A stretch of 64,000 nucleotides of DNA. Origin: Roseibium album. GTDB taxonomy: Bacteria; Pseudomonadota; Alphaproteobacteria; Rhizobiales; Stappiaceae. The stretch covers positions 62,001 through 126,000 of the forward strand of contig CXTY01000039.1 of NCBI GenBank assembly GCA_001404055.1. The letters run 5' to 3'. The position numbers and the translations under genes were made by a program. This document shows positions 24,216 to 33,620 of the stretch, one piece after another; position 1 is the stretch's first letter; each line of letters starts with the position of its first letter. The notes beneath the pieces are model-generated. The model had not been told where the DNA came from. It searched no databases and saw only the letters and a list, made by a program, of their open reading frames with translations.

Positions 24216-26441
24216 CTATTCGCCGGCCAGTTCTTCGAATTGGGAAGAGGGCATCAATCCGTCATAGAAGGTGGTAAGGTCAACCGGGGCGGCAGCCAGA
24301 CAGGCTTTGACGAGGTGCTTGATCTCCGCATTTTCGCAACCGCGGGTCCGTTTTACAGCCAGTTCCGTGTGCAGCGCTTCCAGCTCTTGCCATGCGCTAG
24401 TCTGAGCAAGTTGTTCATCCCCGACAAGAGCAAAAAGAGCCGCGGGCTGCGCCTTTCCCTTGAGCGCAATCGACCCGGCTTCAAGTATCGCCATACCGTG
24501 GCAGGCTTTAGCGGTCGTTTCCGACAAGAGGATCGGCCAGCCGACCTGCTTGCAGGAAGATTCGATTCTGGACGCGACATTGACGGCATCGCCGATGACC
24601 GAATAGTTGAACCGCGAAGTCGACCCCATGTTGCCGACGCAGCCGGGTCCGCTATTAAGGCCGATACCGATGCCGACTTTCCCCAATCCGGTTGCCCCGG
24701 CCTTGAATCCGAAGGCATCGCGTTCGTTAAGACCCTTGACGATCTCAATCATGTCGAGCGCGGCGCGAGCCGCTTTGACCGGATGATCGGCGACGTCGAG
24801 CGGGGCATTCCAGAATGCCATGATGGAATCGCCGATATATTTGTCGATGGCACCCTCCCTTTTCTGGATAGTCTCGGAAAGCGGCGATAACAGGCGATTG
24901 AGGAAGGTGACAACGTCTTCGGGAGGCAGTTTTTCGGATATTGGCGTAAAGCCTCTCACGTCCATGAACATCATGGTCATATTTCGGATTTCGCCACCAA
25001 GCTGCAGCGATTGAGGCTGCTCTTCAAGTTTTCTGAGCAAGTCCGGTGCGAGATACCGCTGAAAAGCACCTCGGATGAAGCGCTTCTCACGTTCAGCGAA
25101 GGCAAACATCAAGATTGTCGTCAGCAAAAAAATAAGTCCGGAAACCAGCATGGGAAAGACCGGATCGATGAGAAGGGCATAGCGGTCAAAGGCTATCCAG
25201 CTTCCACCGCCCACCGCTACACTCAAGATCGCGCCGACAATCGCCGAGGGGACCGCGCCTGTGGATGGCAAGATGGCCGCGATGATGAGAGTGACGATAA
25301 GAAGGGCTGCAATTTCAGCTCCAGTGGCCCAGTCCGGACGGTTAAGGTAGGCGTCGGACAGGATCTGATCGATGATCTGCTGGTGCATGAAGACGCCCGG
25401 GACGCTCTCGCCGAGCGCTGTAATCCTGATGTCCCGGAGCCCGGCGGCGGACGTCCCGAACAGGATGATATGACCTTCGATCAAGGGGGCCAGCTCTTCG
25501 TCTGAGAGGTTCAGGAGATCCTTTGCCGACAGGTACAGCGAGGGGTCATTGTGGGAGTAGTAGATCAGCAGGTGACCGTTGGCCGTGACGGGAACCTGAA
25601 ACTGGCCAACCTTGAATTCAGTCATCGCCAGTGTGCCAGCGCTGAATTCGCCGCTCGCTTCTGACGTTTTCAGGACAAAAGTTCCGGCACCGAGCGCCAC
25701 GCGTAGCGCCTCGAGAGCCATGGCTGGATATTTTTCCCCGTTGGGACCGGCAATGAACATCGGTACCTGTCTCACAACCCCGTCGGAATCTGCCTGGCCG
25801 AGCGAAATGGTGCCACTGCCCTCCGCAACCGTCTGAAAGGGTGTCAGGCTCATGACGCTGCCACTGATCGGGTTCAGAAGCGGCGCCGGATCTTCACCAA
25901 GCACCACGAAGCCTGCCTTGGCTTGCGGCAAGCCCATGACCGACCTGGGCTCGTTGAAAAAGCCAAGAATTGTCGGCAGTCCGGCCATGGTCTGGACAAG
26001 AACCGCATCGTTGTCGGGAATCTCGGCAAGCAGCGGTTCGATATCACTGCGGCCGGGCCAGCCGCGTTCTTCCAGCTCGCGCATAAACCCTGCTGGACCT
26101 GTGCGATCGGGCTCGGAGAAGACCATGTCAAACGCCACACAGGCGGCACCAAGAGTCTGAACTCTCTCCAAAAGTTCGGAAATCCGGGTGCGCGGCCAAG
26201 GCCATTGACCTAGCTGGGCAATCGACTCTTCGTCGACATCGATAATCCTGATGGGTTGTCCGAGCGGCTCTCGCGGCTTCAATCGCTGATAGGCGTCGAA
26301 TGTAATCCAGCGAAGGGACGCAATGAAGGGAGGATCTACAAGACGCAACTCGTAAGCGCCGAGCAGAAGAATCAGCGTCAGGCCCAGCACGAATACGTGC
26401 CTGTTGCGAAGCAAGTTGAAGAGTTTCTTTCCCACCGACAT
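24216..26441 (-). CDS. CHASE2-domain adenylate/guanylate cyclase
   Basis: A roughly 741-residue membrane sensor. After an N-terminal membrane anchor (HVFVLGLTLILLLGAYELRL) comes an extracytoplasmic CHASE2 domain (about 40-360), recognised by ASLRWITFDAYQRL, IRIIDVDEESIAQLGQWPWPR and CVAFDMVFSEPDR. Three closely spaced transmembrane helices follow (about 380-450). The C-terminal class III cyclase domain (about 480-660) has MFMDVRGFTPISEKL, YIGDSIMAFWNAP, GIGLNSGPGCVGNMG and YSVIGDAVNVASRIE, so the catalytic metal and transition-state residues are present. ATG 26441 is preferred over TTG 26486. It is divergent from a FecR-domain gene, a pairing common in alphaproteobacteria. Confidence 0.92.
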   Translation of the reverse strand: MSVGKKLFNLLRNRHVFVLGLTLILLLGAYELRLVDPPFIASLRWITFDAYQRLKPREPLGQPIRIIDVDEESIAQLGQWPWPRTRISELLERVQTLGAACVAFDMVFSEPDRTGPAGFMRELEERGWPGRSDIEPLLAEIPDNDAVLVQTMAGLPTILGFFNEPRSVMGLPQAKAGFVVLGEDPAPLLNPISGSVMSLTPFQTVAEGSGTISLGQADSDGVVRQVPMFIAGPNGEKYPAMALEALRVALGAGTFVLKTSEASGEFSAGTLAMTEFKVGQFQVPVTANGHLLIYYSHNDPSLYLSAKDLLNLSDEELAPLIEGHIILFGTSAAGLRDIRITALGESVPGVFMHQQIIDQILSDAYLNRPDWATGAEIAALLIVTLIIAAILPSTGAVPSAIVGAILSVAVGGGSWIAFDRYALLIDPVFPMLVSGLIFLLTTILMFAFAEREKRFIRGAFQRYLAPDLLRKLEEQPQSLQLGGEIRNMTMMFMDVRGFTPISEKLPPEDVVTFLNRLLSPLSETIQKREGAIDKYIGDSIMAFWNAPLDVADHPVKAARAALDMIEIVKGLNERDAFGFKAGATGLGKVGIGIGLNSGPGCVGNMGSTSRFNYSVIGDAVNVASRIESSCKQVGWPILLSETTAKACHGMAILEAGSIALKGKAQPAALFALVGDEQLAQTSAWQELEALHTELAVKRTRGCENAEIKHLVKACLAAAPVDLTTFYDGLMPSSQFEELAGE

Positions 26442-26637
26442 GATCCTGACCAACGCGATTGGTCGGCGGCTGAGACGCCGCACCAACGTCAGACCCCCTA
26501 CTCCGAACTACAATACGCATTTCCGCGAAAAGTTACGCTTGACAATTGAGACAGTGTCTGAATTTCGGAGGCGTAACGATTCGTTTTATAGTTAAGATTG
26601 TGGTAAGAAAGGTCCTTATCAAACCGGAGTGGGGGCA

Positions 26638-27678
26638 ATGAGGAGTGGCCGGTTTTTTTTAGCAATTGCACTTACTTTCGCGTGTTCTACCTCCGTTTTG
26701 GCAGATAAAGTCGGCATCACCATCGATGCGGATGACACAGTCAGGGCCACGGGGGGAAGCGCTGCCCGAATTGTGGTCACCAAAACGTCCATCTTCCGGA
26801 ACGATCGGCTGCGGGCCAATGCCAGCGGGAACGCCCAGATCAGGCTGATCGATGGCACAAAGATAGTTGTCGGTCCCAACGCAGATGTGAAGATCGACGA
26901 TTTTGTCATCAGCGGACAGACCGTAACCAAACTGACGGTCAGCGCGACGCGCGGTGCGTTTCGATTTATCAGTGGACGCAGCAAGTCGGCTGCCTACAAG
27001 ATCAGAACACCCAACGGCACCATTGGGGTGCGCGGCACCGCGTTCGACGTCACGATCACGCGGCAGGGAACCAACATTGCGCTTTTGCGTGGCGCAATAA
27101 GAGCGTGTGACAGGGGCGGTCGTTGCCAGGTCATCAGGAACAGGTGCGATTACGCGCTCATCGGTCGGCGCGGTGTCAGGAAAGACCGGCTCAATTCGGA
27201 TGCGCTCAGGGCCAGGTCCAAGTCGCTATTCCCCCTTTTGGTGAATGAGACCAAGCTGCGCAACCAGTTCCGACAAAGAGCAGCAGGTTGCACTGTAAAG
27301 AATGCCAAGGCGCCATCGGATCGGGACCAACCCGTCAATATTTTCCGAGCGCTTTTCAACCCACAACGGGCTCCAACTCAGGCAAATCCGGTATCCAACT
27401 CACCTGATCCGGTCACTTCGCCCAGCGATCCCCCTTCTAACCCGGGCGACCCACCGTCACCGCCGAGCGATCCACCGTCACCGCCGAGCGAACCACCGTC
27501 ACCGCCGAGCGAACCACCGTCAACTGCCGGCCTGCCCAACAATCCGGGCAACGGCAAAGCCGTCGGAAACTCTGGTGAAAGATTCTCAAACGGATCACGT
27601 GGCAACAGCGCAAATGCACCGGGCCAAAACGACGGTTCCCGGGGCAAGAGCGCAAGTGCGCCCGGAAAGAACAAATAA
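26638..27678 (+). CDS. Exported FecR-domain protein with proline-rich tail
   Basis: A 346-residue secreted or periplasmic protein. The signal peptide MRSGRFFLAIALTFACSTSVLA is followed by a FecR domain (about 25-150): ATGGSAARIVVTKTSIFRND, LIDGTKIVVGPNADVKIDDF, and the diagnostic IRTPNGTIGVRGTAFDVTI. A basic region follows, then a low-complexity linker of PPSPPSDPPS/PPSEPPS units (about 255-300) and a Gly/Ser/Asn tail ending GKSASAPGKNK. It is not linked to TonB or sigma genes, so it is not the classical iron anti-sigma FecR. ATG 26638 has GGAG upstream. It is divergent from the CHASE2 cyclase and may act as its periplasmic partner (inference). Confidence 0.82.
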   Translation: MRSGRFFLAIALTFACSTSVLADKVGITIDADDTVRATGGSAARIVVTKTSIFRNDRLRANASGNAQIRLIDGTKIVVGPNADVKIDDFVISGQTVTKLTVSATRGAFRFISGRSKSAAYKIRTPNGTIGVRGTAFDVTITRQGTNIALLRGAIRACDRGGRCQVIRNRCDYALIGRRGVRKDRLNSDALRARSKSLFPLLVNETKLRNQFRQRAAGCTVKNAKAPSDRDQPVNIFRALFNPQRAPTQANPVSNSPDPVTSPSDPPSNPGDPPSPPSDPPSPPSEPPSPPSEPPSTAGLPNNPGNGKAVGNSGERFSNGSRGNSANAPGQNDGSRGKSASAPGKNK

Positions 27679-27799
27679 GGCAGTTAAACTGCTCAGGGGC
27701 GCGACAAAGTGCTCCATCCAGCATGCGGATCCACTTGACCTGCAGAATGGTGATGGCCTCAGCGCACGCAACATCAACATTGCGCCACCTAGGGTCCCC

Positions 27800-28363
27800 T
27801 TAAAAATAGTCGAACTCCCGGTCGCCTTTGAAATACCCGGCAAGCGATCGGTACTCCTCAACGGATTCCAAAACCGGGAGGTCAATATGGGGTTTTAGTT
27901 CCAGCAAAAATGCCTGCACTTCGTCCCTTTGGTCACTGATGAACAGATGCTGCTCACAACCTGGCCCAATGAGGTGAACGTCAAATTTTGGGTACCTACG
28001 GAGTTTGGGCATGAACACCAGTAACTGCTTGTCTTCCAATGGACTGCAGTCAAAGACAGTTTCCGAGTGGCCAAATACGCTGGATTTCCAACGAATCATT
28101 CGGTTTGAATCCAGATCGAACTCCTGCCCCCATCTTGCTGAAGTCAGACGTACGCCGAAAAATAAGAATAACGTCCCTAAAACAGAAAATATGATGACCC
28201 CAGCAGTACTGACTTCAACGTTTAAGTAGAGAAAACCAATCACTAACAATAGAATAAACAGCACCCCTACAACTTCCAGAAAGAATCCAAATGCTATGTT
28301 GAGCTTGGGCTTCGGCTTCACGAATATGATTTTGGTGTGTTTTTTCTGAACGTATTTACCCAT
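27800..28363 (-). CDS. Unknown protein with two membrane helices
   Basis: A 187-residue protein that I cannot assign. A basic N-terminus (MGKYVQKKHTKIIFVKPKPK) precedes two hydrophobic helices, about residues 24-48 (FGFFLEVVGVLFILLLVIGF) and 53-72 (TAGVIIFSVLGTLFLFFGV). A soluble C-terminal domain with beta-rich character follows (ARWGQEFDLDSNRMIRW, LLVFMPKLRRYPKFDVHLIG). The GC content is lower than its neighbours by eye. It is monocistronic and convergent with the FecR gene. The roughly 285-nt region between its start and the tRNA shows nothing else. Confidence 0.65.
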   Translation of the reverse strand: MGKYVQKKHTKIIFVKPKPKLNIAFGFFLEVVGVLFILLLVIGFLYLNVEVSTAGVIIFSVLGTLFLFFGVRLTSARWGQEFDLDSNRMIRWKSSVFGHSETVFDCSPLEDKQLLVFMPKLRRYPKFDVHLIGPGCEQHLFISDQRDEVQAFLLELKPHIDLPVLESVEEYRSLAGYFKGDREFDYF

Positions 28364-28648
28364 CGACCAGCGCGCCCCATTGGAAGCAGATAAACCAAAC
28401 TATAACCGCGCCAACCGCATCAGGCTATCAGTGGGTTCCGAACCCGTCAGACATCAAGGGCCCTCACGCTGGATGCCGCTGTAACCGACCCATGCGTCCT
28501 TTAATTGCTGCTGCGACGATTTTTGCTATTACGCTTGCTGATCGTGTTCAGCAAAAAACACCGGCACCATTTGTGTAACAGCAGTTTCCAACCAAAATTC
28601 TGCGTTGCCGGAAGACAGATATGTTTAGTTAAATCAGTGTTTTGAAAT

Positions 28649-28724
28649 TGGTGCCGCTGATAGGACTCGAACCTACGACCCCATCATTACGAATGACGTG
28701 CTCTACCATCTGAGCTACAGCGGC
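28649..28724 (-). tRNA. tRNA-Thr, anticodon CGT
   Basis: Read on the minus strand, the acceptor stem GCCGCTG pairs with CAGCGGC, followed by discriminator A and an encoded CCA. The D arm GCTC...GAGC, anticodon loop TTCGTAA (anticodon CGT, codon ACG) and T arm with TTCGAGT are all present, giving a 76-nt cloverleaf. This is the only tRNA found in the window. Confidence 0.97.
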
Positions 28725-28795
28725 ATTTTGCTTGGCGTGCCAAACAGCGCCATTTGCGGCGCAAACCCGGCCAGGGCCGAATGCGCCGCTAATTA

Positions 28796-28874
28796 CCGGA
28801 GCTTGGCGGCAGATGCAAGAGCCGGCCACCAAGTTCAAAAGGAAGACCATACCTTCTCCACGCCCAAGCTCCGG
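28796..28874. repeat. Long-range 11-bp inverted repeat between tRNA-Thr and hemY
   Basis: CCGGAGCTTGG (28796-28806) is exactly complementary to 28864-28874 with 57 nt between. It lies 35 nt after the HemY stop on the minus strand and 72 nt upstream of the tRNA. It could be a transcript-end structure or a small structured RNA; there is no T run. Confidence 0.4.
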
Positions 28875-28908
28875 CACCGTGGATCAGCGGTATTTTTTGC
28901 GCCGTCCT

Positions 28909-30807
28909 TCAGTTAAAAAAACGGGGGCGCGGCGTCGTGGCCTTCTTTTTTTCTTCTTCTTCATCTGGCCCGGGATCATCCGGCATCCGCGACATGGCAA
29001 ATTCGATCGGCCGGTTCAGATCATCTTTCTTTTCCATATCTTCTTCGGCCTTTGTCTCAACGGCATCATCCTTGGCTTTGGCGCCATTGCCGGAGGCAGG
29101 ATCTGCTTTGTCGGAAGGCTGGGCATCTTCGGCTTTCTCCGTGACAGAAACGTCGGAAGCTGGCTCTGCAGCAGGTTCAGCTTCTACCGCAGCACTTCCT
29201 GCCGATCCTTCGGGTAGGTCCTGTACGGCGGGACTAAACTTCACATCATCCGTGGTGCCTTCGTAGCCCTTTTTTACAGTCGGAGCAGGCTGCGTATTTG
29301 CAACAGTTGCCTCTGACTTGGATGAGCCACTCTCGGGCTTGTCGTCCGTCTTTTTGGAAACCGGCTCTGCCTGCAGTTCAACCGTTGCTTCTTCAACGCC
29401 GGAGACATCCTGACTGATGACAGTTTCCGGTGTTGCTTCGACGGTGGATGCAGCAGCGGCTGCCGGAAGAGCTGGCGCATCAAACAGGCTGTCTTCAAGC
29501 GTCTCTACGCCACCATCGCCAGACAGGCCACCTGGCATTACCCACTGAAACGCGTCCAGTTTCCCGGTAACGGGAGAAACTGCCTGCCATTCGACAGACA
29601 CGATCCCATCAGCAACCCATGCTTTGTCCAGCGGAGCCCTGACCGCACGCGCCAGCCAGTCACGCATGCGTCCCTTGTCTCCGTGTTCGGCTTCTTCCAC
29701 CTCGGCCATGAGCAGGAATGCGGACCGAGACGGTTCCGATTGCAGAGCCTTTTTCAACTGGGTCCTGGCCTCATCGAATTCACGTGCTTCCATCGCGGCC
29801 TTGGCAATGGCAAGAGCGCCTTCAGCCGTATTTGTGCGTTGAGCGGAAAGAGACTTTACCCGTTTCAAGCGATCGACGGCGGAATCGCCGGTGCGGACAT
29901 GCGCATAGGTTTCGGCGAGCTCAGGATGCGGCGACAGGCGCCAGGTTGCTTCGAGCACCTTGGAGGCCTTGCGGACATCCCCCCTGCGTGTTGCCAAGCG
30001 AGATGTCAGAACGGCGGCAGGAACAAGGTCGAGGGCAAGGGCATGCGCTTCCTTTGCCAGGGCAAAGGCCCGTTCGGGTTCGCCATTTTCGAGTTTCTGC
30101 GCAAGGGCCGTCAGAATGACTGCGCGTTGACGGCGGTAAGATTTCTTATCAAGCAGTTTGGCAGCATAGTTGCGCTCCAGCGACTTGAGCGCTTCGTCCC
30201 AGTGATGCGCAACAGCCTGATAGCCGAGAACGGCCTTTCCGGCCCATTCGAGGCCCGGAGACGTTTTGGCCGCTTCTTCTGCGTAGTGACGGGCAGCAAC
30301 CGGCTCCCTGTGACGTTCGGCTTCAACGAATAACCCATGCAGACCAAGCGCTTTCGTGTCCGGATCGTCCAGCATCGTTTCAAAGCGTTGCCGCGCCTCA
30401 TCGTCCTTGCCGGCGAGCTGCGCCGTCTGGGCCAATAGAAGCTTGGTCGCAGGCTCGTCGCCAAGCATGCGGTCTGCGTCCAATCCGTGGCGGCGTGCCT
30501 GTTTGACATTACCGGTGCCAAGCGCAATCAGGCCCTGTGACAAAGCTGTATAGCCCTTGTCCTTGCGGCGACGCTGAAAGAACCGGCTTGCAATCTGCGG
30601 TGACTTCAGGATCACACGGATCACCCACACCACAAGAAGAAGGGCCACCAGAGCGATGGAGGCAACGAGCGCCATGATAATTGGGGGCTGCTCGTATGAA
30701 TAGCCGTTGTACTCGATACGAACGAGATCAGGTAAGTCGGCCAGCTCGCCAAAGCCGAGCGCCAGCGCAAACAAAATGGCAAAGAATAGAAGGACGCGGA
30801 TCATCAA
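28909..30807 (-). CDS. hemY: HemY-type membrane TPR protein
   Basis: A 632-residue inner-membrane protein. Two N-terminal helices (MIRVLLFFAILFALALGFGEL and PPIIMALVASIALVALLLVVWVI) frame the HemY_N domain. TPR-like helical repeats cover about 90-420 (RRHGLDADRMLGDEPATKLLLAQTAQLAG, FDEARTQLKKALQSEPSRSAFLL). The last about 200 residues are an acidic, Ala/Glu/Pro-rich, probably disordered tail ending KKKATTPRPRFFN. This HemY is unrelated to the Gram-positive protoporphyrinogen oxidase of the same name; its exact role beside haem genes is unsettled. It is the last gene of a hemC-hemD-mitofilin-hemY unit, 75 nt after the mitofilin gene. Confidence 0.88.
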   Translation of the reverse strand: MMIRVLLFFAILFALALGFGELADLPDLVRIEYNGYSYEQPPIIMALVASIALVALLLVVWVIRVILKSPQIASRFFQRRRKDKGYTALSQGLIALGTGNVKQARRHGLDADRMLGDEPATKLLLAQTAQLAGKDDEARQRFETMLDDPDTKALGLHGLFVEAERHREPVAARHYAEEAAKTSPGLEWAGKAVLGYQAVAHHWDEALKSLERNYAAKLLDKKSYRRQRAVILTALAQKLENGEPERAFALAKEAHALALDLVPAAVLTSRLATRRGDVRKASKVLEATWRLSPHPELAETYAHVRTGDSAVDRLKRVKSLSAQRTNTAEGALAIAKAAMEAREFDEARTQLKKALQSEPSRSAFLLMAEVEEAEHGDKGRMRDWLARAVRAPLDKAWVADGIVSVEWQAVSPVTGKLDAFQWVMPGGLSGDGGVETLEDSLFDAPALPAAAAASTVEATPETVISQDVSGVEEATVELQAEPVSKKTDDKPESGSSKSEATVANTQPAPTVKKGYEGTTDDVKFSPAVQDLPEGSAGSAAVEAEPAAEPASDVSVTEKAEDAQPSDKADPASGNGAKAKDDAVETKAEEDMEKKDDLNRPIEFAMSRMPDDPGPDEEEEKKKATTPRPRFFN

Positions 30808-30882
30808 GTTCGCTCCCGAGGGCTGCCGGACGCTGCCGGCCAGGAAATATTACATGCGGACAACCGGAATTCCGGATGCCGA

Positions 30883-32781
30883 TTAACTGTCTTTGGCAGC
30901 AAGCGCATTCAGCACTTCCTGCGAAGCCTTGTCCGTCAACGCATCGACCTCAACGCGCGCCTTGGCACGTGCCACCCATTCGGCCCCTGCCGCCTGGGCC
31001 GCTTCAGGTAGTTTCTGAAAGGCCGTTACCGCACCGCTCAGATTGCCATTTGAGACTGCGTTTTCCATTTGCCGCAAGGCCGCTTCCGGTCCGCTTCCAT
31101 CGGCATCGCCAGGCCCCCGGACCGTAACAATTGATTTTGCGCTGGCCAGAAGGCTGTCGAACACATCCCCGGAATGATCCGGTTCGGAGAACGTCTGAAA
31201 CATTTTTCGCGCAACAGACGGAAACTGGGCAATCAGGACAGAGACAGGTTCAACACCCGAATTTGCATGCGTTTCCAGCGCTTTCAGATCAATATCCTTG
31301 GGCAGGCCGGCTTTTACCGCAGCAAGCTCGGTTTCATAAGGGCGGCCAGAATCCACAGCTGACTTGAGAGCCGACACCGACAGCGCCCTGGCAGCTGTCT
31401 CGCGTGCGGTCGCATCACCCATAGTGCCCTCAACCTGCGTTAGCCGCTTGGATATGGCTGTCAGCTCCGCGCGGATGTCTTCCAGAGCAGCGGTATTCGC
31501 AGTCCCGACTGATTTGATATCTGCGGACAGGCTCGACAGAGTTTCAGTCGCTCTTGACTGGCTGTCGGCAAGCGTCTTCAGGGACACGTCAGACGTTGAT
31601 ACCGCCGTCTGTGCCGCCTTCGCAGTTGCTTCCGTGTTCTGCAGGCGATTTTGAACTTCGGACAAAGACGTCTTCAATTCGCTCAACTGTGTGGTCAAGC
31701 CCTTCACAGAGCCGGACAACTGGGTCGCCTCAGAGTTGGTCGCCGTTGTTTCGCCTTCAAGTTTTGAAACGCGGGTTTCAAGCGGAGACAGATCAACACT
31801 TGTCTGGGAACGCGCACCGTCTTCGAGCGCAGATAAACGGGTTTCGAGCGGCTTCAAGTCGGTGGGAACACCTTCGCCGGCGCTCAACGACGCCATATCC
31901 TTGCGCAGTGTCCCAAGTTCTGTCTTCAACGCCTCGACTGCCGGTGTGACATCTGCTGAAGCCACGTCCTGCAGTTTGCCTTCAAGAACTGTGATCTTTG
32001 TTTCCAAAGCGGAGACAACACTGCCTGAATCCGAATTGGACACACTGTTGCTAATCTCACCAAGTTTGCTTTCCAGATCAGAGATCTTGGTCTCTGCAGC
32101 TGATAGCGCGCGTGTCAGTTGCGGACTGGGTTCCGGGGTAAGCTTGACAACACCTGCCTGATAGAGGCCAAAGCCTCCTCCAAGCACCAGGATACCGCCG
32201 ATAACAGCCGCGACAAGCACCCCAAATGCACCAACTCCACCGCTTTCCTCAACCTCAGGAGGGCTGGAAAATGATTTTGATCCGGTCGGCTGCGTGCTGC
32301 CACCAGAAGAGCCCGAACGGGCCGAGCTTGCGCTGGAAGAACTCTTGCTTTCTGGCGCGCCACTTTTGGTGCTGCTTGCCGGAGCCGACGTCTTGGAAGG
32401 CGCAGTGGTGGAAGAACGAGGGGAAGACGCGGTGGACGTGGTGCTACGTGTAGAACTGTGGGAAGTCGTGGATTTGCTGCCCGAACTCTCTGTTTTTGCG
32501 CCTGCACCATATTTGGTGGAAGCAGACGAAGGTCCAGTTGAAGTGGGCGTACCTGACTTGGGAACGCTTGACGACGGCGCTCCGGCTGAAGACGAGCCTC
32601 CCGCTTTGGCATCGACCTTTTCTGCGGTCAGGTCAATCGTAACCGGTCGCTTGGAACTGCTCGTTGATGAGGAGGTGGACGCGCTGCCGGGTTTATCGGT
32701 CGGTCCTTTACCACCACCGCCCGAAGAGCCCGAAGAGCCCGAAGAGGATGTCCCGCCAGAAGATTTTTTGTCCGTCGCCAT
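30883..32781 (-). CDS. Mitofilin-family (bacterial Mic60) membrane protein
   Basis: A 632-residue protein with the layout of alphaproteobacterial mitofilin homologues. It has a Ser/Gly/Thr-rich low-complexity cytoplasmic N-terminus (1-175), one membrane helix (about 184-207, VGAFGVLVAAVIGGILVLGGGFG) and a long coiled coil (about 220-450, with heptad LSAAETKISDLESKLGEI). The C-terminal helical domain (about 470-632) includes ALSVSALKSAVDSGRPYETEL and FQKLPEAAQAAGAEWVARAKAR, the conserved mitofilin signature. It tethers inner and outer membranes and shapes the inner membrane in relatives. Its place beside hemC/hemD/hemY is a conserved alphaproteobacterial arrangement. Confidence 0.85.
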   Translation of the reverse strand: MATDKKSSGGTSSSGSSGSSGGGGKGPTDKPGSASTSSSTSSSKRPVTIDLTAEKVDAKAGGSSSAGAPSSSVPKSGTPTSTGPSSASTKYGAGAKTESSGSKSTTSHSSTRSTTSTASSPRSSTTAPSKTSAPASSTKSGAPESKSSSSASSARSGSSGGSTQPTGSKSFSSPPEVEESGGVGAFGVLVAAVIGGILVLGGGFGLYQAGVVKLTPEPSPQLTRALSAAETKISDLESKLGEISNSVSNSDSGSVVSALETKITVLEGKLQDVASADVTPAVEALKTELGTLRKDMASLSAGEGVPTDLKPLETRLSALEDGARSQTSVDLSPLETRVSKLEGETTATNSEATQLSGSVKGLTTQLSELKTSLSEVQNRLQNTEATAKAAQTAVSTSDVSLKTLADSQSRATETLSSLSADIKSVGTANTAALEDIRAELTAISKRLTQVEGTMGDATARETAARALSVSALKSAVDSGRPYETELAAVKAGLPKDIDLKALETHANSGVEPVSVLIAQFPSVARKMFQTFSEPDHSGDVFDSLLASAKSIVTVRGPGDADGSGPEAALRQMENAVSNGNLSGAVTAFQKLPEAAQAAGAEWVARAKARVEVDALTDKASQEVLNALAAKDS

Positions 32782-32901
32782 CTACTCTCCTCCTGAACCC
32801 ACCGGTTCCAAGACCTTCACTATACACGCCTCTTTATGAAGCGACACCGCTGCAGCAGCGACATTTTGCGCGCTGCAATAGAACGACTCCCCCAGTTCTG
32901 G

Positions 32902-33618
32902 TTAACAATCTGCTAACACCAGATCCAGAAGTGCACTTTGGCAAGGCATGTCGGCAACACGCACTTTCATATACATAGATAGGGGCTCTGCCGCCTGCCG
33001 CGAGATGGCGTAGACCGACAAGTCGGAAAAAATGTGTTCAAGGCCAGTTTTTTTAATCAACGAGACCAGCGTATCTGCCGTGCGCTTCGAAAAGATCAAC
33101 GCTCCGTCAATTGCCTTTGCATCCAGCGCTCGCGCAATTTCGTCAGGCAAAACACCCAAACGATCCATTCGGTAGGTAATAACCGGTCTGCATTGAACGT
33201 TACCCACCTCCAATATTCCTTCCAGATCCCCGGCTCGTTCCTGCGCAGCTGGATAGAGCACACAGCCTGGTGCCAGCCCCTCTTGGCTATCGAGAATCAA
33301 TTGCCCCAAAGACGCAACACCATCTTCAGCAAACTTGATTGATTGAAATCCAGCCTCTTCGCAGACCTTCGCTGTCGCGCTGCCAACAGCGAACACCGGC
33401 AGCTGTTTCAAGTCAGAAAATTGTTGATGCTCAGTAGTAAGGGCCACAGCCCGGCGACTGGTAAATGCAACCGCTGACACATCGCTCAAATCAAACCGCT
33501 CGGGCATTTGGGCATGCATGACAAGCAATGGCAATTCGTCGGCGACATGACCAGCAGCGCGCAAAAAATCAGCTGTCTGCCGACATTCAGGCTGCGGCCT
33601 TGTCACCAGAAAGCGCAT
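32902..33618 (-). CDS. hemD: Uroporphyrinogen-III synthase
   Basis: A 238-residue two-lobed cytoplasmic enzyme that cyclises hydroxymethylbilane with ring-D inversion to uroporphyrinogen III. HemD is poorly conserved in sequence; support comes from the N-terminal VTRPQPECRQTADFLRAAGH, VAFTSRRAVALT, FAVGSATAKVCEEAGF, LYPAAQERAGDLEGIL and ALIFSKRTADTLVSLI, which follow the family pattern, and from its position 2 nt after hemC. ATG 33618 is well placed for coupled translation. The C-terminal end DLVLADC is about the usual length. Confidence 0.88.
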   Translation of the reverse strand: MRFLVTRPQPECRQTADFLRAAGHVADELPLLVMHAQMPERFDLSDVSAVAFTSRRAVALTTEHQQFSDLKQLPVFAVGSATAKVCEEAGFQSIKFAEDGVASLGQLILDSQEGLAPGCVLYPAAQERAGDLEGILEVGNVQCRPVITYRMDRLGVLPDEIARALDAKAIDGALIFSKRTADTLVSLIKKTGLEHIFSDLSVYAISRQAAEPLSMYMKVRVADMPCQSALLDLVLADC

Positions 33619-33620
33619 GA

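Noticed and set aside
27418..27530. Proline-rich repeats in the FecR protein considered as another repeated-core precursor
   Set aside because: The PPSPPSD/E units are typical envelope linkers, sit within an exported FecR protein and have no modifying enzymes nearby.
28909..30807. Annotating HemY as protoporphyrinogen oxidase
   Set aside because: The protein has two membrane helices and TPR repeats and no FAD-binding motif; it belongs to the unrelated proteobacterial HemY family.
32294..32839. Plus-strand acidic, Leu-rich frame opposite the mitofilin gene
   Set aside because: It is the complement of the Ser/Gly/Thr-rich tail of mitofilin; the composition explains it.
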